Assembly (NCBI GenBank): GCA_946415645.1
Contig: CAMKTJ010000027.1
Coordinates: 1-33,474, forward strand
DNA length: 33,474 nucleotides
Reading direction: 5' to 3'
From: an uncultured Prevotellaceae bacterium
GTDB lineage: Bacteria; Bacteroidota; Bacteroidia; Bacteroidales; Bacteroidaceae
Every line of letters begins with the position of its first letter. Within the stretch, counting starts at the first letter, position 1. This document shows, piece by piece, positions 17,301 through 27,000 of the stretch. A model generated the notes under the pieces. That model had not been told where the DNA came from, ran no database searches, and saw only the letters and a list, made by a program, of their open reading frames with translations. A program made the position numbers and the translations under genes.

Positions 17301-20300
17301 TGATCGCCGTTGTAAGCATAGTTGAAGGTCAGGAATACCCACTTGTTCTTTGTCAGCGTAGCTTTTGAGGTATAGGTGTTCTCACCAATCTTTAGTGTCA
17401 GGTGTCCGTTGGCATCGGTACCTACCTCGAATTTCTCCTCACCGTTGCCATGGCTCAGCAGGGTACCTGCCGTTGAGTAGTTCACCCACATGTCTGCCGC
17501 GAAGTCCTTCTTTGTCAGATTGATGTTGGACTCAGTGTAGGCGGCACGCTCGGTGTTCTGAGCCTTCAGGGCAACGGCATGGTCAATCTTCTGACCGTTT
17601 ACGGCAGCCTGGATAACGAAGTTAGATTCGCTCAGGTCTGCACTTACAATGTCCTCATTGAATGTCACGCCTATCTCATCGTCAGCATTCAGGATACCGT
17701 CAGAGGGGTTAGCGTTACCAAATAGTTTCGGTGCGCTCTGATCCTTTACGAGATGAATTTCCTCGCTGTTGCCATAAACTGTCTCACCGGCAAAGTCGCA
17801 TACGGTGCGGGCGCGGAATATGTAGTTACCGTCGGGCAACGCCTTCATGTTGAAGATATAGCTCTCGGAGGCATCATCCAGGTGGCTCAGGTTCTGGTCG
17901 GCATCAGCTTTATTCTTGTCTTTTACATATTCGTGAACCTTGTTCCACTGGTTGTCGCCTTCCTTACGGTATTCCATCTGCAGACCTGTAAGCTTAGCGT
18001 AGTTCAGGTCGTAGCCGCTGGCTGTCAGGGTCAGGTCGGTGCCGGCATTGATGTTCAGCACGTTGTGAGACAGCGCCAGATCCACAGCGGGACCAGCAGG
18101 TACGAACGTTGCGCTAACATAGACTGTGTCGGCGATCTCGTGATGGATGCCGGTATTGTCCTTCTGTGTGGTTGAGAACAAACGAATACCGATGTTCTTG
18201 TATTCCAGGATGCTCTCGTCCGTCTGTTTCATTTCCAGTGACATGGTAACGGTTTCCCCACCAGGTACAAATACCTGTCGTCCGTTGCCAAGTGGTGTAC
18301 CGCTTACCCAGAACGATGCACGGTTGGTGTTTGTGGCGTCACATACACCCAGGTTGAACCAACAGTCCTCCGTTGTTTCTGAGTTGTTTGTCAGCTCCAA
18401 GGTGTAGATGGCACTGCGTCCAGAGGGTACGTTCTGCAGGATGGGGTCTTTTACGCTCAGTTCGGGCTTCTCAATCTGCAACGTAGCAGCTGAGATTTCC
18501 GTGCCAGGCTTGTAGTACTTTGTTACCTCCTGTCCCTCGTAGGGAGCGCTGGTGCGACCGCCCCTTGTTACAAAGATAGGACCGTGACCATCAGGAGCCT
18601 TAAATACATCAATCGTCAGCACATCATCGTCACCATCCTCTGCCAGCGTATAGCTGATGGTCTGGCTGGTGACGGTTTCTGAGCCTGTGGTGTATTGGTA
18701 ACAGCTGGTGTTAGTGGTCTCTGACGTAGCAGAGAGTCCGATGCCGTCGAACTTGGCACCGCCTGTAACCTTGTACTTCAACTTCAACTGGGTAGTAGAG
18801 CCGTAGGTGGCAGCATTCAGTGTGTCGTTGGTTACGGTAGATGTGTAGGTGGAACCGCCGTCTATAGACTTGTTCTGTACCAACCATTTGTCGCGGTTGT
18901 TGATGGCCTGTACCTTAGCCTTCTCGTTATTCTCAAGATGCTGTTCCCAGGCATCAATCTGCATGTTGTAGTACGATACAGAGTCGATGAATGTCTCGGT
19001 GGGTGCGGTAGGTTCAATCATCTTATAGTAGCCGTCCTTTCCGAAGTTCTCGTCGTCCTTGTCTACCAATGATTCATATTTCGCCTTTTTGCTGGAAGCT
19101 ATCAGCCCCGAACCCTTCGGTTCAATGAATTTGTTACGTAGTTTCACCAGATTGGGAATCATGATGTTCTCAATGGTGTTCTGCGTGTAGTTGAAGGCTG
19201 TTGTGAAGCCCTGGCTTATTGACAGTACATCCTTCGTGCCGAGTGTGGCCTTACCATCGGTGCCAAAGGTGAATCCTAACTTTGTGGCGTCACCGATGAT
19301 GTAGTTGGTACCGGTTCCGATGAATACGTCGGCCTGTGCACCAGTCCAGTCCCAGTTGTTGCTCGTAGAGATTTCTTCTGTAGTGGTGGTGGTGGTAGTA
19401 GAGGTGCCATCGTAGTTGAATGTCTCAGAAATCTCTGCACCTGAGGTCACCTTAGCCTCTGCCTCTACCTTAGTCTCCTTAGCAAATACCAGTGAGCCAG
19501 CTATGAAGGTCTGGGTTGTTCCGGTAGAGAATTCCACTTCGGCATTTTCGCTCAGCGTATTGTTAAAGGAGTGTGTGGTAGTGTGGCTTGTTGTAGTACC
19601 TACACCATAGGTGGCGAAGGAGTTAGACCCTCCCGGATCGCGCAGCACCATGGTCACCTGATCGGGACCGCCTGTAACAAAGTCGTTGCCCTTAGGCAGT
19701 TTACCCAGGATGATGGCGCTGTTTGTCCACTTGGCGGATGCATCATCATTCATGACGATGGTACAATTACGGGTGAAGGGTTTAACAGTCTTAGGATAGC
19801 CTGCGGCAAACTGATATACTACCTCTCCATTGTCATTCAGTTGCAGCTCGTCATCGTTTAGCTCTGTGCCAGCCATTTCCAGTTCGCGGGCACTCATACC
19901 CACCTTGCTGGCATCGCCCGAGATACAGATGGGAGCACCCATAGCATAGTCATTGGCAATGGTAATAACGCTACCTGCCATAGGCATCTCGTCAACCACC
20001 TCTTTGCCTGAACCGCCATCATAGTTTACGTACTTCTGGAAGGCGCGGATCTTATACTTATATTTCTTGTCCTGCTGCAGCAGCGGTGCGCCTTGCGTGT
20101 AGGTTACGTCGCCTGTCTCTTTATTAACAGTGTAAGCATTGATAGCGTGACTGAATTCATTGGAGTCCTTGCCGCGGATAGAGTCCTCGCCTAATGCGCC
20201 ATCTGCATTGCCCAGGTCGGTAATGGTCATCGTAGCACCGTTGGTGTATGCCATCTTCATCGAGGCAATGTAGTCAAAGCCTTGCGTAATGCCATCCACC

Positions 20301-23300
20301 TCACAGGAATCTGTCTTTACGTTCAGCACTTCTGTAGCATCGATGCTGGGTAGTGATTTGAATGTGTAGCCGCTGTGGCTTGGTATGCTGATGCTCTCTA
20401 CAGCATAGTTAAGAGGAGGCACCATGATGGCGAACTCGCCCGTCTCGGCATCCGTAGTGATGGTCATCAGATGCTGGGCACCGTTCTGTGTCTCGGTACC
20501 TGGTACGCTGGCTGATCCGTACTTACCTGTAAAGGCCAGGTCCTTTTCGCCAAGGGCAGAGGTCCCGTTCTCTACATTATATATATAATTAAGGTAGCGG
20601 CTGTTGGAGCGGGTTGACAGCACAACCTTGGCCTGTCCGATATTCGCCTTACTCTGACCGAAGCCCAGAGGCTTATCGTTCTCGATGTGTCCGCCTACAA
20701 CACGTCCGGCTATCATCACCTTCGTGTTGTCGTAGAATGTGGCAGTTTCTTCCTGCACAAACGTGTACTTTGTGCCCGTGTTCTTCGGGTCGACGGGGAA
20801 GCGACCGTTCTCAGCAAACGTATGTCCGTCCTTCTTTACCTGTACGTAGTGGTCGCCGATGGGCACGCTGATTTCGTAGTGTCCCGTCTCGTCGGTTACC
20901 AGTGGCTCGCCGTCCTTAGCGCAGATGGTACCGTCAACGTAGAGGTAGGCACCTTCCACGGGGATGTTCGTATTCTCGTAATAGACGTGACCCGACATCT
21001 TGAAAGACGAAATGTCTTCGAAATCAACTCCAGAGTGGGTCAGGGCATTCGTGCTGATGAAGCGCGTCTGATACTGCGGTGAGAATGAGTGAACGCCCAG
21101 ATCGGGTGATACCTTGTAGTTGGTACCTTCGCCGGTGAACGGGATACCGCGGATTACGTAGTTACCCTCTGTGTCAGTCTTTCCGTAGAGGCCTAACTGC
21201 TTCTCGCTTGGGATGATGGGCTTGAAGGAAGAGTTGGGCTGCTTTTGGCCGTGGTTCTCGTTGGCAACGCCAGACGTCTTTGAGTAGTCGTAAGCGTAAG
21301 GCAAATCACTCAGCCCTTCGTCCATTGGCCAGTAAATCTTCAGGTCTGGTTCTGTGCCGATGAGCAGACGGTCGTAGTTGCCCAAAACGTCATCGTCGGT
21401 CAGTGCCTTAGACCACAGGCGGATGTCATCCAAGTAGCCTGTAAAGCTGTGCTCTGCCGTGAATCCATGGTCGCAGCCGAAGGCTACACCCTCGTTGCCA
21501 GTCCATGATACAGCGGCTGCTGTCACGTTCTGAGTTGTCAACTTGCCGTCCTTGTCAATGGCACGTACTGTCCATTCTGTATTACCGTTGCAGGTTACGC
21601 TGACGTTCGTAAAGTTGCTGTTAACAATGGTAACACCTGTGGCTGTTGGCTCAGCGCTGCCCACCTGCAGGTAGAGCTCGCTCTGCTTGTCTGTGGCAGG
21701 CTTCAGAATCAAGGCAAACTTGCCGCCACCGTCGATAATTGTAGAGCCGTCTGCTAAAACAGCTTCGGGATAGACATACATTTGGAATGTAAAGGGATTT
21801 TCCTCAAACAGTCCCTTGCCAGCCTTCTCCGTTGGTGTCCACAGGATACCGCCCTGTGGCTTCACTTGCATAGAGTAGAACTGGCGTGTATCGTCACCCT
21901 TTTCGCTATTCTTAGTTAGCATTACGCGGGCATTGGATACGGCGGTTCCTGTGCCGTAGGTCACACGACCGCTGATAATGCCTCGGCTCTGGCAGAAACC
22001 ATCGGCATCTCCCATACTGGTTACATTATAAGTGGTCTGGCCTGTCTCGCTGTCCACGCAGTTACTCTGAGATACCACGCGGTACTGGTAGAACTGACCA
22101 GGTTGGGCTGTGTTGTCCTCGAAGTAATAGCTCGACTCTGTGCCCGAAACGACATAAACCTGCTTGTAATCTGCTTCGCTCGTTGAACCTAATAAACGAC
22201 GTGATACCACGAAGCGTGATGCAGCGGTACCCATCTGCTTTACATCCCACTGCACCTTTACCACGTTAGTATAGGTGCCTCGGTTGGCCGATACATTCTT
22301 GATGACGGTGCTACCGTTCATACTGGTGGGACCCAGCAGTTTCGAATAGAATGTTCTGTTGAACAAATCCGAACCGATGCGATACCAGTAGAACGAACAG
22401 CTACTTGAAATTTCTGTATCCTCGTATGAAGTTGCTCCTGCAGCGTTTGCTGATATGTCCGTGACATATGCATCGCCCATGGCAGCTATGATGTTAGCCT
22501 CTATAGGCTGACCGTTCTCGTCATAGAAGCTGGGTGAGTCCAGACAACGCCACACTTTAAACTTAATAGCGGTGCTGTTACTTGGCTTGTCGTGCGTCCA
22601 ACTCAGACGTACGCTTGTTTCTTTGCGCTCATCTGTAAATGATGGGTAGTTGTAAATGGGTGTTGTGGGGATTTCCTGAGAGGTAACTGTCAGGTCGGCA
22701 ACAGGGGTGTTGTTGTTCCAATTATCGAGAATAGACGATACCTCATAGGTATAGTTGTTGTCATACTCGAAGTCCTCATCAATATACTGTTGGCTACTGC
22801 TATAGTTGATAACAGCCAGCTTCTCTCTGGTAGTGGTGTCGCCATTCTTATATCTGAAGAGGTAGAACTTACCATTCGCCAAACGGTTGGAATCTTCTTT
22901 CTTCCACTTTATGGAGATGGTCTTCTTCCATTGATCGAAGTCAGTCTCCAAGTCTTTCGGGGAAACACAAGCCTTTACGATGTTACCCGATACGTTTTTT
23001 TGCCAGTCACGGGTGAAACTAACGGTAATAGTTTTATTAGCTAGAGTGAGCGACTTGTACTGCACATAGCGAGTGTGATAGGCTTGCTCCTCAAAATCAT
23101 TGAGTCCCGAAAAGGTATAGTTGGCATTGGGATTGCTGTTGGTAACCCAGTTGCCAACATCATTTAGCCTATACTCGTATTTGTGGCTATAGCCTGATGC
23201 TGCAGTTACAGAGTTGCTTGGTGTCCACTTTATTTTCCCAGGAGCTGTACGCTCATAGGAGCCGCAATTGTTGGGAGTGGTGAAACTAACTGCGTTGGAG

Positions 23301-23851
23301 GTTATCTTTAGATTGTCAGGAGTGATATGCCTTACGTTTCGGTTTTTATCTACCCAGTCTCCTTCAATTCCAACCGTGTGCACTTGTCCATAGGTACTAT
23401 TGGGTATATAAACATGACAAGTTACATATTTCCATTTGCCGTCTCCTTGCCAGGCACTACGGAATTCCACCCAATAGTTACCAATCCATCCTGTTTTGTT
23501 GTTCCATACAGCATCATCATTCGTGCCGCTATTTAATGGAACAATACTCCCGATGGAGCCGATGTTGACTCCATCGACTACAAGATTGAATGTTCTCCAA
23601 TAGAAGTTGTTTCCGTCATAATTCAAGTACGACACTTGGAATGCCATATAAGGATTATCCGGCGTTACGTCTACATCTTTTGACGAGAACTTTGGCCATT
23701 CCCAGGCATTAGCCGCCTTTACTGGCGACATTGTCGTCAACATGAATAACATGATGAACAGTCCCAGCCACCGGCTATGCTGCCATCTTAGTTTTCGCAC
23801 TTGTCGCCCTGTGTTTCTAGGCGGCGAAAAAGTCTGCTTTTTACTTTTCAT
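14387..23851 (-). CDS. Protein B: giant secreted LamG/FnIII/carboxypeptidase-regulatory-like protein with T9SS-like tail and beta-toxin-like segments
   Basis: 3154 residues. A long basic N-terminus leads to a signal sequence (about 28-47). Then: Fn3-like strands (about 210-640); a first LamG/concanavalin-like domain (about 670-840, ending in SFTGYLDDIRLWSKALTDDD); carboxypeptidase-regulatory-like domains (about 885-1085, with TDTEGNYVIRG and MSGHVYYENTNIPVEGAYLY). Ser/Thr-rich alternating beta regions follow at about 1412-1520 and 1660-1780, separated by a helical stretch. Next come an Ig-like domain (about 2037-2090), two more LamG domains (about 2107-2250 and 2300-2475), a BACON-like domain (about 2600-2690), two GWNW modules (about 2815-2970) and the T9SS-like tail (YDLSGRLV, then KKGVFIV). 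No enzymatic motif was recognised. Glycan binding by LamG and surface location are inferred. Promoter, operator and leader resemble those of protein A upstream. The tail contains an 8-bp repeat. Confidence 0.88.
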   Translation of the reverse strand: MKSKKQTFSPPRNTGRQVRKLRWQHSRWLGLFIMLFMLTTMSPVKAANAWEWPKFSSKDVDVTPDNPYMAFQVSYLNYDGNNFYWRTFNLVVDGVNIGSIGSIVPLNSGTNDDAVWNNKTGWIGNYWVEFRSAWQGDGKWKYVTCHVYIPNSTYGQVHTVGIEGDWVDKNRNVRHITPDNLKITSNAVSFTTPNNCGSYERTAPGKIKWTPSNSVTAASGYSHKYEYRLNDVGNWVTNSNPNANYTFSGLNDFEEQAYHTRYVQYKSLTLANKTITVSFTRDWQKNVSGNIVKACVSPKDLETDFDQWKKTISIKWKKEDSNRLANGKFYLFRYKNGDTTTREKLAVINYSSSQQYIDEDFEYDNNYTYEVSSILDNWNNNTPVADLTVTSQEIPTTPIYNYPSFTDERKETSVRLSWTHDKPSNSTAIKFKVWRCLDSPSFYDENGQPIEANIIAAMGDAYVTDISANAAGATSYEDTEISSSCSFYWYRIGSDLFNRTFYSKLLGPTSMNGSTVIKNVSANRGTYTNVVKVQWDVKQMGTAASRFVVSRRLLGSTSEADYKQVYVVSGTESSYYFEDNTAQPGQFYQYRVVSQSNCVDSETGQTTYNVTSMGDADGFCQSRGIISGRVTYGTGTAVSNARVMLTKNSEKGDDTRQFYSMQVKPQGGILWTPTEKAGKGLFEENPFTFQMYVYPEAVLADGSTIIDGGGKFALILKPATDKQSELYLQVGSAEPTATGVTIVNSNFTNVSVTCNGNTEWTVRAIDKDGKLTTQNVTAAAVSWTGNEGVAFGCDHGFTAEHSFTGYLDDIRLWSKALTDDDVLGNYDRLLIGTEPDLKIYWPMDEGLSDLPYAYDYSKTSGVANENHGQKQPNSSFKPIIPSEKQLGLYGKTDTEGNYVIRGIPFTGEGTNYKVSPDLGVHSFSPQYQTRFISTNALTHSGVDFEDISSFKMSGHVYYENTNIPVEGAYLYVDGTICAKDGEPLVTDETGHYEISVPIGDHYVQVKKDGHTFAENGRFPVDPKNTGTKYTFVQEETATFYDNTKVMIAGRVVGGHIENDKPLGFGQSKANIGQAKVVLSTRSNSRYLNYIYNVENGTSALGEKDLAFTGKYGSASVPGTETQNGAQHLMTITTDAETGEFAIMVPPLNYAVESISIPSHSGYTFKSLPSIDATEVLNVKTDSCEVDGITQGFDYIASMKMAYTNGATMTITDLGNADGALGEDSIRGKDSNEFSHAINAYTVNKETGDVTYTQGAPLLQQDKKYKYKIRAFQKYVNYDGGSGKEVVDEMPMAGSVITIANDYAMGAPICISGDASKVGMSARELEMAGTELNDDELQLNDNGEVVYQFAAGYPKTVKPFTRNCTIVMNDDASAKWTNSAIILGKLPKGNDFVTGGPDQVTMVLRDPGGSNSFATYGVGTTTSHTTTHSFNNTLSENAEVEFSTGTTQTFIAGSLVFAKETKVEAEAKVTSGAEISETFNYDGTSTTTTTTTEEISTSNNWDWTGAQADVFIGTGTNYIIGDATKLGFTFGTDGKATLGTKDVLSISQGFTTAFNYTQNTIENIMIPNLVKLRNKFIEPKGSGLIASSKKAKYESLVDKDDENFGKDGYYKMIEPTAPTETFIDSVSYYNMQIDAWEQHLENNEKAKVQAINNRDKWLVQNKSIDGGSTYTSTVTNDTLNAATYGSTTQLKLKYKVTGGAKFDGIGLSATSETTNTSCYQYTTGSETVTSQTISYTLAEDGDDDVLTIDVFKAPDGHGPIFVTRGGRTSAPYEGQEVTKYYKPGTEISAATLQIEKPELSVKDPILQNVPSGRSAIYTLELTNNSETTEDCWFNLGVCDATNTNRASFWVSGTPLGNGRQVFVPGGETVTMSLEMKQTDESILEYKNIGIRLFSTTQKDNTGIHHEIADTVYVSATFVPAGPAVDLALSHNVLNINAGTDLTLTASGYDLNYAKLTGLQMEYRKEGDNQWNKVHEYVKDKNKADADQNLSHLDDASESYIFNMKALPDGNYIFRARTVCDFAGETVYGNSEEIHLVKDQSAPKLFGNANPSDGILNADDEIGVTFNEDIVSADLSESNFVIQAAVNGQKIDHAVALKAQNTERAAYTESNINLTKKDFAADMWVNYSTAGTLLSHGNGEEKFEVGTDANGHLTLKIGENTYTSKATLTKNKWVFLTFNYAYNGDQSKFNALFAEDASDTQLFNDETVAGYNGNGSLTLGKNITADIQELTLWDKARSCSEAKAEKDMTKSPSTPNLIGYWKMDEGDGKEIRDYARNRHLTMPQSTWYLNNKNIAAKLDGQKALKLDISACSALSTDDYAVELWFKSQQAGKATLFSAIEGNDDRVEMGFNTAGALTLTSKGTENEITTTNLRDNAWHHLALNVLRNGNATVFVDGQAVKSLTASVVSALSGANLIVGAKAQGGSSYANYFNGSVDEVRFWKATLSGDYIKRYKNVRLKGDEAGLVAYYPFEAQHFNSHEQSVVDETAEDQSLVYNATKKEYEKTGRSAAMTSGSVPFNGTDVPGLKPAPQLTNLNYTFVANERSISIKLTNKAEMLEGATVDFTVRYATDKNYNMQTDIHWTAYVKQNQLVWKGDSEVALEKMAGESATFEATIVNESGASENWTLSGLPRWLTASATSGTLKATMSKTITFTVAESLATGKYEQTVYLTGKNNISEPLTLNLKVKSKTPDWAVNPKNYENSMNVIGRIELNNLPMDDEDDIIAAFIGEECRGVAHPVYKERYDGNFITMDIYGNNSSNNSDAGKEITFRAFDASTGALYPVVTPEKSIKYTPLALQGSYKQPVVFTVENLIEQSTELQQGWNWLSLYVNTDKMTVPDIFSKIADDVISVKSQGNGWLMYENGSWEGNLKGNLSNTEMYAVQMKDDCTLRIVGTLVDPATTAVTVEDGWNWIGYYGLKVANLADALANYGPEDGDILKGQTGVAYFDTYEWEGSLPMLEPGLGYMLNASSTKSFSYPTSVVARYAKAYQFEDMDEVTTTEEASAFNPVNVHKYPYNAMMSVRLLNGGITMPNTEVGVYAEDECRAKAQTNAQGVAYLTIPGEDETTLTFKVAVGDQIVDAPTVVNFQADGVYGTPKNPLLVDIDEATSIHGPASDNEKESVYDLSGRLVNSSTRQLVNSQKKGVFIVNGKKKAVR
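14441..14472 (-). repeat. 8-bp repeat inside the T9SS-like tail of protein B
   Basis: Three exact GTTGACGA units (14441-14464) and one variant GTTGACAA (14465-14472). Compared with the tail of the first gene in the window, this adds exactly 24 bp, or eight codons (STRQLVNS), so the frame is kept in the form seen here. Confidence 0.9.
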
Positions 23852-23859
23852 AGTTTAAA

Positions 23860-23873
23860 ATAATACCTATAAT
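23860..23873 (-). promoter_or_regulatory. Leader motif shared with protein A gene
   Basis: ATTATAGGTATTAT on the minus strand, 8 bp before the ATG, is identical to the motif before protein A (28013-28026). It lies in the 5' untranslated region where a translation signal would act. Confidence 0.7.
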
Positions 23874-23923
23874 AGTTTTTAATCTTGTCTAGTCGTGTGT
23901 TACTACCTTCTGATAAAACTGCA

Positions 23924-23931
23924 CAAAATTA
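23924..23931 (-). promoter_or_regulatory. -7 box of the protein B gene
   Basis: TAATTTTG on the minus strand matches TAnnTTTG. At the standard upstream distance (about 23951) there is no TTTG, so the promoter looks activator-dependent. The inverted-repeat element starts 42 bp upstream. Confidence 0.6.
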
Positions 23932-23972
23932 AACAAAATCCAATACCTACTATGATAAAGAAGGTACTCGCC

Positions 23973-23998
23973 TGTTACAAAACGTGCACAGTGTAACA
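23973..23998 (-). promoter_or_regulatory. Inverted-repeat operator upstream of protein B
   Basis: TGTTACA (23973-23979) and TGTAACA (23992-23998) form a perfect 7-bp inverted repeat around a 12-bp centre starting AAACGTGCA. It matches the element upstream of protein A at 24 of 26 positions. Confidence 0.75.
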
Positions 23999-24008
23999 AA
24001 AAAAGCAT

Positions 24009-24044
24009 AAAAAAATGAGCTGACCACACCAAACGGTCAGCTCA
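24009..24044 (-). terminator. Terminator of the protein A gene
   Basis: TGAGCTGACC and GGTCAGCTCA form a 10-bp stem with a 9-base loop, followed on the minus strand by seven T residues. It shows that A and B are separate transcription units. Confidence 0.92.
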
Positions 24045-24077
24045 CTTGCTTGTTAATGTATAAGGGCGAAGCCTAAG

Positions 24078-27000
24078 TTACGGACGAGTTACGATGTAGT
24101 TTACTACTGGATAAACGCCACCGGCATCCTTTACGTAGTACCATACAAGGTTCCAACGGAACTGCGGGTGTTCCATATCGTTCAGCGAAGGCAGACCGGG
24201 TACGGAACCTTCAACGGTGAATTCCTCGCCGATAGTGTGGGTACTCTCGTTGGTATGGTTGTAGTTGAAGCCCACACCAGCCTTAACACCGTTAACGGTA
24301 GCCACCAGTTCAGTCTCCACATCCACGCTAACCGATGTGGTTCTGGCATCGCTGGTAGCCAAGCTGATAGAACGTGAGGTGTAAGCACCCGTTCCTGCCA
24401 TTTCGTTGGTAAAGTCTCCGTTCAAGTCTTTGGCCTTCAGGAAAGGATAATTATCGTTAACGTACATGGGCGCGTTGTCGTAGTTTCCGGGATAGCTCCA
24501 TGGGTCACCAGGTGTTGATGTCAAGTGATACTGTGGTTTGGCCACACCCTTCTGGCTGGCCATCAGCTGTACATAGTCAGCAAGTTTCAATCCTACGAAG
24601 GCACGTGTACGTGGCATGGAGAGAACGAATTCGGTTCCGATGTCGTCAGGGTCGTCACTGTCTAAAATCTCGTATCTGTATGTGTCGTATGGTGTGGCAT
24701 GCATAACCACTACGTGATCCTCGCCGGCGGCGTATGTCTGACCGTAGGAGGTGGTTGTCTCATGTTCGGTAGCGATGCTGCCTGAGACGGTTACCTTGGT
24801 AGTAAACTCAACTCCGGCAGAAAGACCGAGGAAAGGAACGCTGAAGGAATGCTCATAGCCGCCGATGACGCTTCCGCCCCATGTGTCGGACTTCACACTC
24901 TTGTCGCTGGTTGAGGTAGTCTTACCCCATATTGTCTCGGCTCTGTCGGAACCGCTGAGACCTTCGTAGTAAGGAGCAGCAGCAATAGCGGCATAGATGC
25001 GTGGTTCGCTGAAGGTCAACTCATGGCTCACGTACCTGAAGCGTTTAGGACGTACACGATCAGCGAATTTGCAAAGTACAGGATGGCTGTTAAGTTCATT
25101 ACCATCCCTCATGTTCTGATACATCCATTTGGTTTCTTCTGGGTTTTTCATGTCTTTGCTCCATGTGGAACCATTATTACACCATCCAAAATAATCTTGG
25201 TTAAATGAGTTCCTTATATTGACAGTCTTGCCGTCATTGCCTACCCATACCTCCCAGAACTCCGACAGTGAGTGATTGCACCCATCATTTTTACCTACAA
25301 TCATGTTCCAGATAAATACCAAAATTTCTTTTCCGTCAGCTTCACTGGCTTGTACGGCAGCTATGGCATCGGCAGCAACGGAGTAGCTTGCTGATTTTAC
25401 GCTGCCTAGTGCAACAAATCGGAAAGTGGGTTTGGCATTGGTTTCGTCCCAGCGCCAAAGTCCGTCACCCACAATCAGGTCTTGCGTATAATTGCGACCA
25501 CGGAAGTAACCAAACACCAGGTCCATGTTACCCACATGATTCCTTGTTTCGTCATTAGCTGCAAAGCAATCAACAGATGTCTTGGGTAGGACAATCTGCT
25601 CAGTCAGGCTCAGGTCATTATTATAATGCAGACGATACATGTAGAGGTAGCCGTTCTTGGTCAGCAAGTCGTTGCTATTGTTCTCCAATCCACGTGTCAG
25701 GATGGCAATTTCTGGCAGATCGCTATTGCTCATGCAGCCTACCTTTACGTCGCAGAAGAGAGTGGGTGAGCTGAGAGGCTTGTTGACAATAGGCTCCTCG
25801 TTGATATAGCCCTTACTGTAAACCCTAAGGCTACCGATGTCGTTATTATTCATCACCATAACAATGTCTTCATAACCGTCACCGTTCACGTCAGCCACGT
25901 CATAACGCAGATTAGGCGTGCCTATGTAGCTGCCTTCGTCGACAAAGACACGTTCACGGATGCAACGGAGTGTGACACCGTCAAAGATGGCAATCTTGTT
26001 GGCGACGTTCATTACAATTTCCTCGACACCATCGCCTGTCTGGTCCTGAATACACTTCAGGTTGAAGGCGCGGGCGAAGTATTCGCTACGAAGGTCTGCC
26101 AGCAAATCGCTTCTCTGGCCAAAGATTCTGCGAGACAGTTTGTTGTTATTGAACGTAGGCATTTTCCACAGGTATTCATTACCTTCGGCATCCAGCAAGG
26201 GGCGTGACTCATAGCCTTCCAGTATGGCGTGGTTCTTGGTAGAGTCGCCATAGACGGTCAGGTAAACTACACCCTCGCCCATCACAGCGGCAACGTCGGC
26301 CACCCTTCCTGTGGTACTTCCGTCGGTGAATACACGGAAGGGCTTGCTCCATGTGGCATAAACTAGATTCTCGTAACCATCGGCATTAGTCTGAGCAGTT
26401 ACTTTTCTAAGATGACGGTAAACGTCTGCTCCGTTCACATCTGCTTTAATCATGCTCTTGTCAGAGAATATCCATGCGCTTTTATTATTAGGTTTATAAA
26501 GGATACCAGAACGCTTCTCATAACCACCGTCAAGCTGAATGCCGGAATAGTCAAAGAATACGCTGCTGCGGTCAGAGCCGTATGTGTAGTAGGTGCCAAG
26601 GGGACCATTGGTGTTTACTACCTGCATGGGCATCCTTCGCTGCGGGGATTTTTCCGCTGAGCTGATGAAAGCCTGCTCCAGCATCTCAGTATAGACAGAG
26701 GGGGCAGGACGGCAGCCGCGCAGGGTAAAGGCACAACGGTCCTCATGAATCACCTGTGGGCGGAACTTTGTATTGAGTGAGCTGATCTCATAGCTCACGG
26801 GACGACCATGACGCATCGTGTTACGGGTAAGCCACGCGCCGGTGATCTCATCGTTAGTCAGCTCGCCGTCTGGGTTGATATAACCGTTGGGCATCAATTG
26901 CAGGTGAATGGTGTCAGGACCCGCAATCAGCGGCCTTGGCCAGTCCTCGAAGCTTCGGTCCTTCAGGAAGTCACCTAACTGCATGGTGTCAGCCTGCAGT

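Noticed and set aside
23973..23998. The TGTTACA/TGTAACA element as a terminator of protein A
   Set aside because: A stronger stem with a T-tract lies at 24009-24044, and the element is followed by no T-run on the transcribed strand; it also recurs upstream of protein A.
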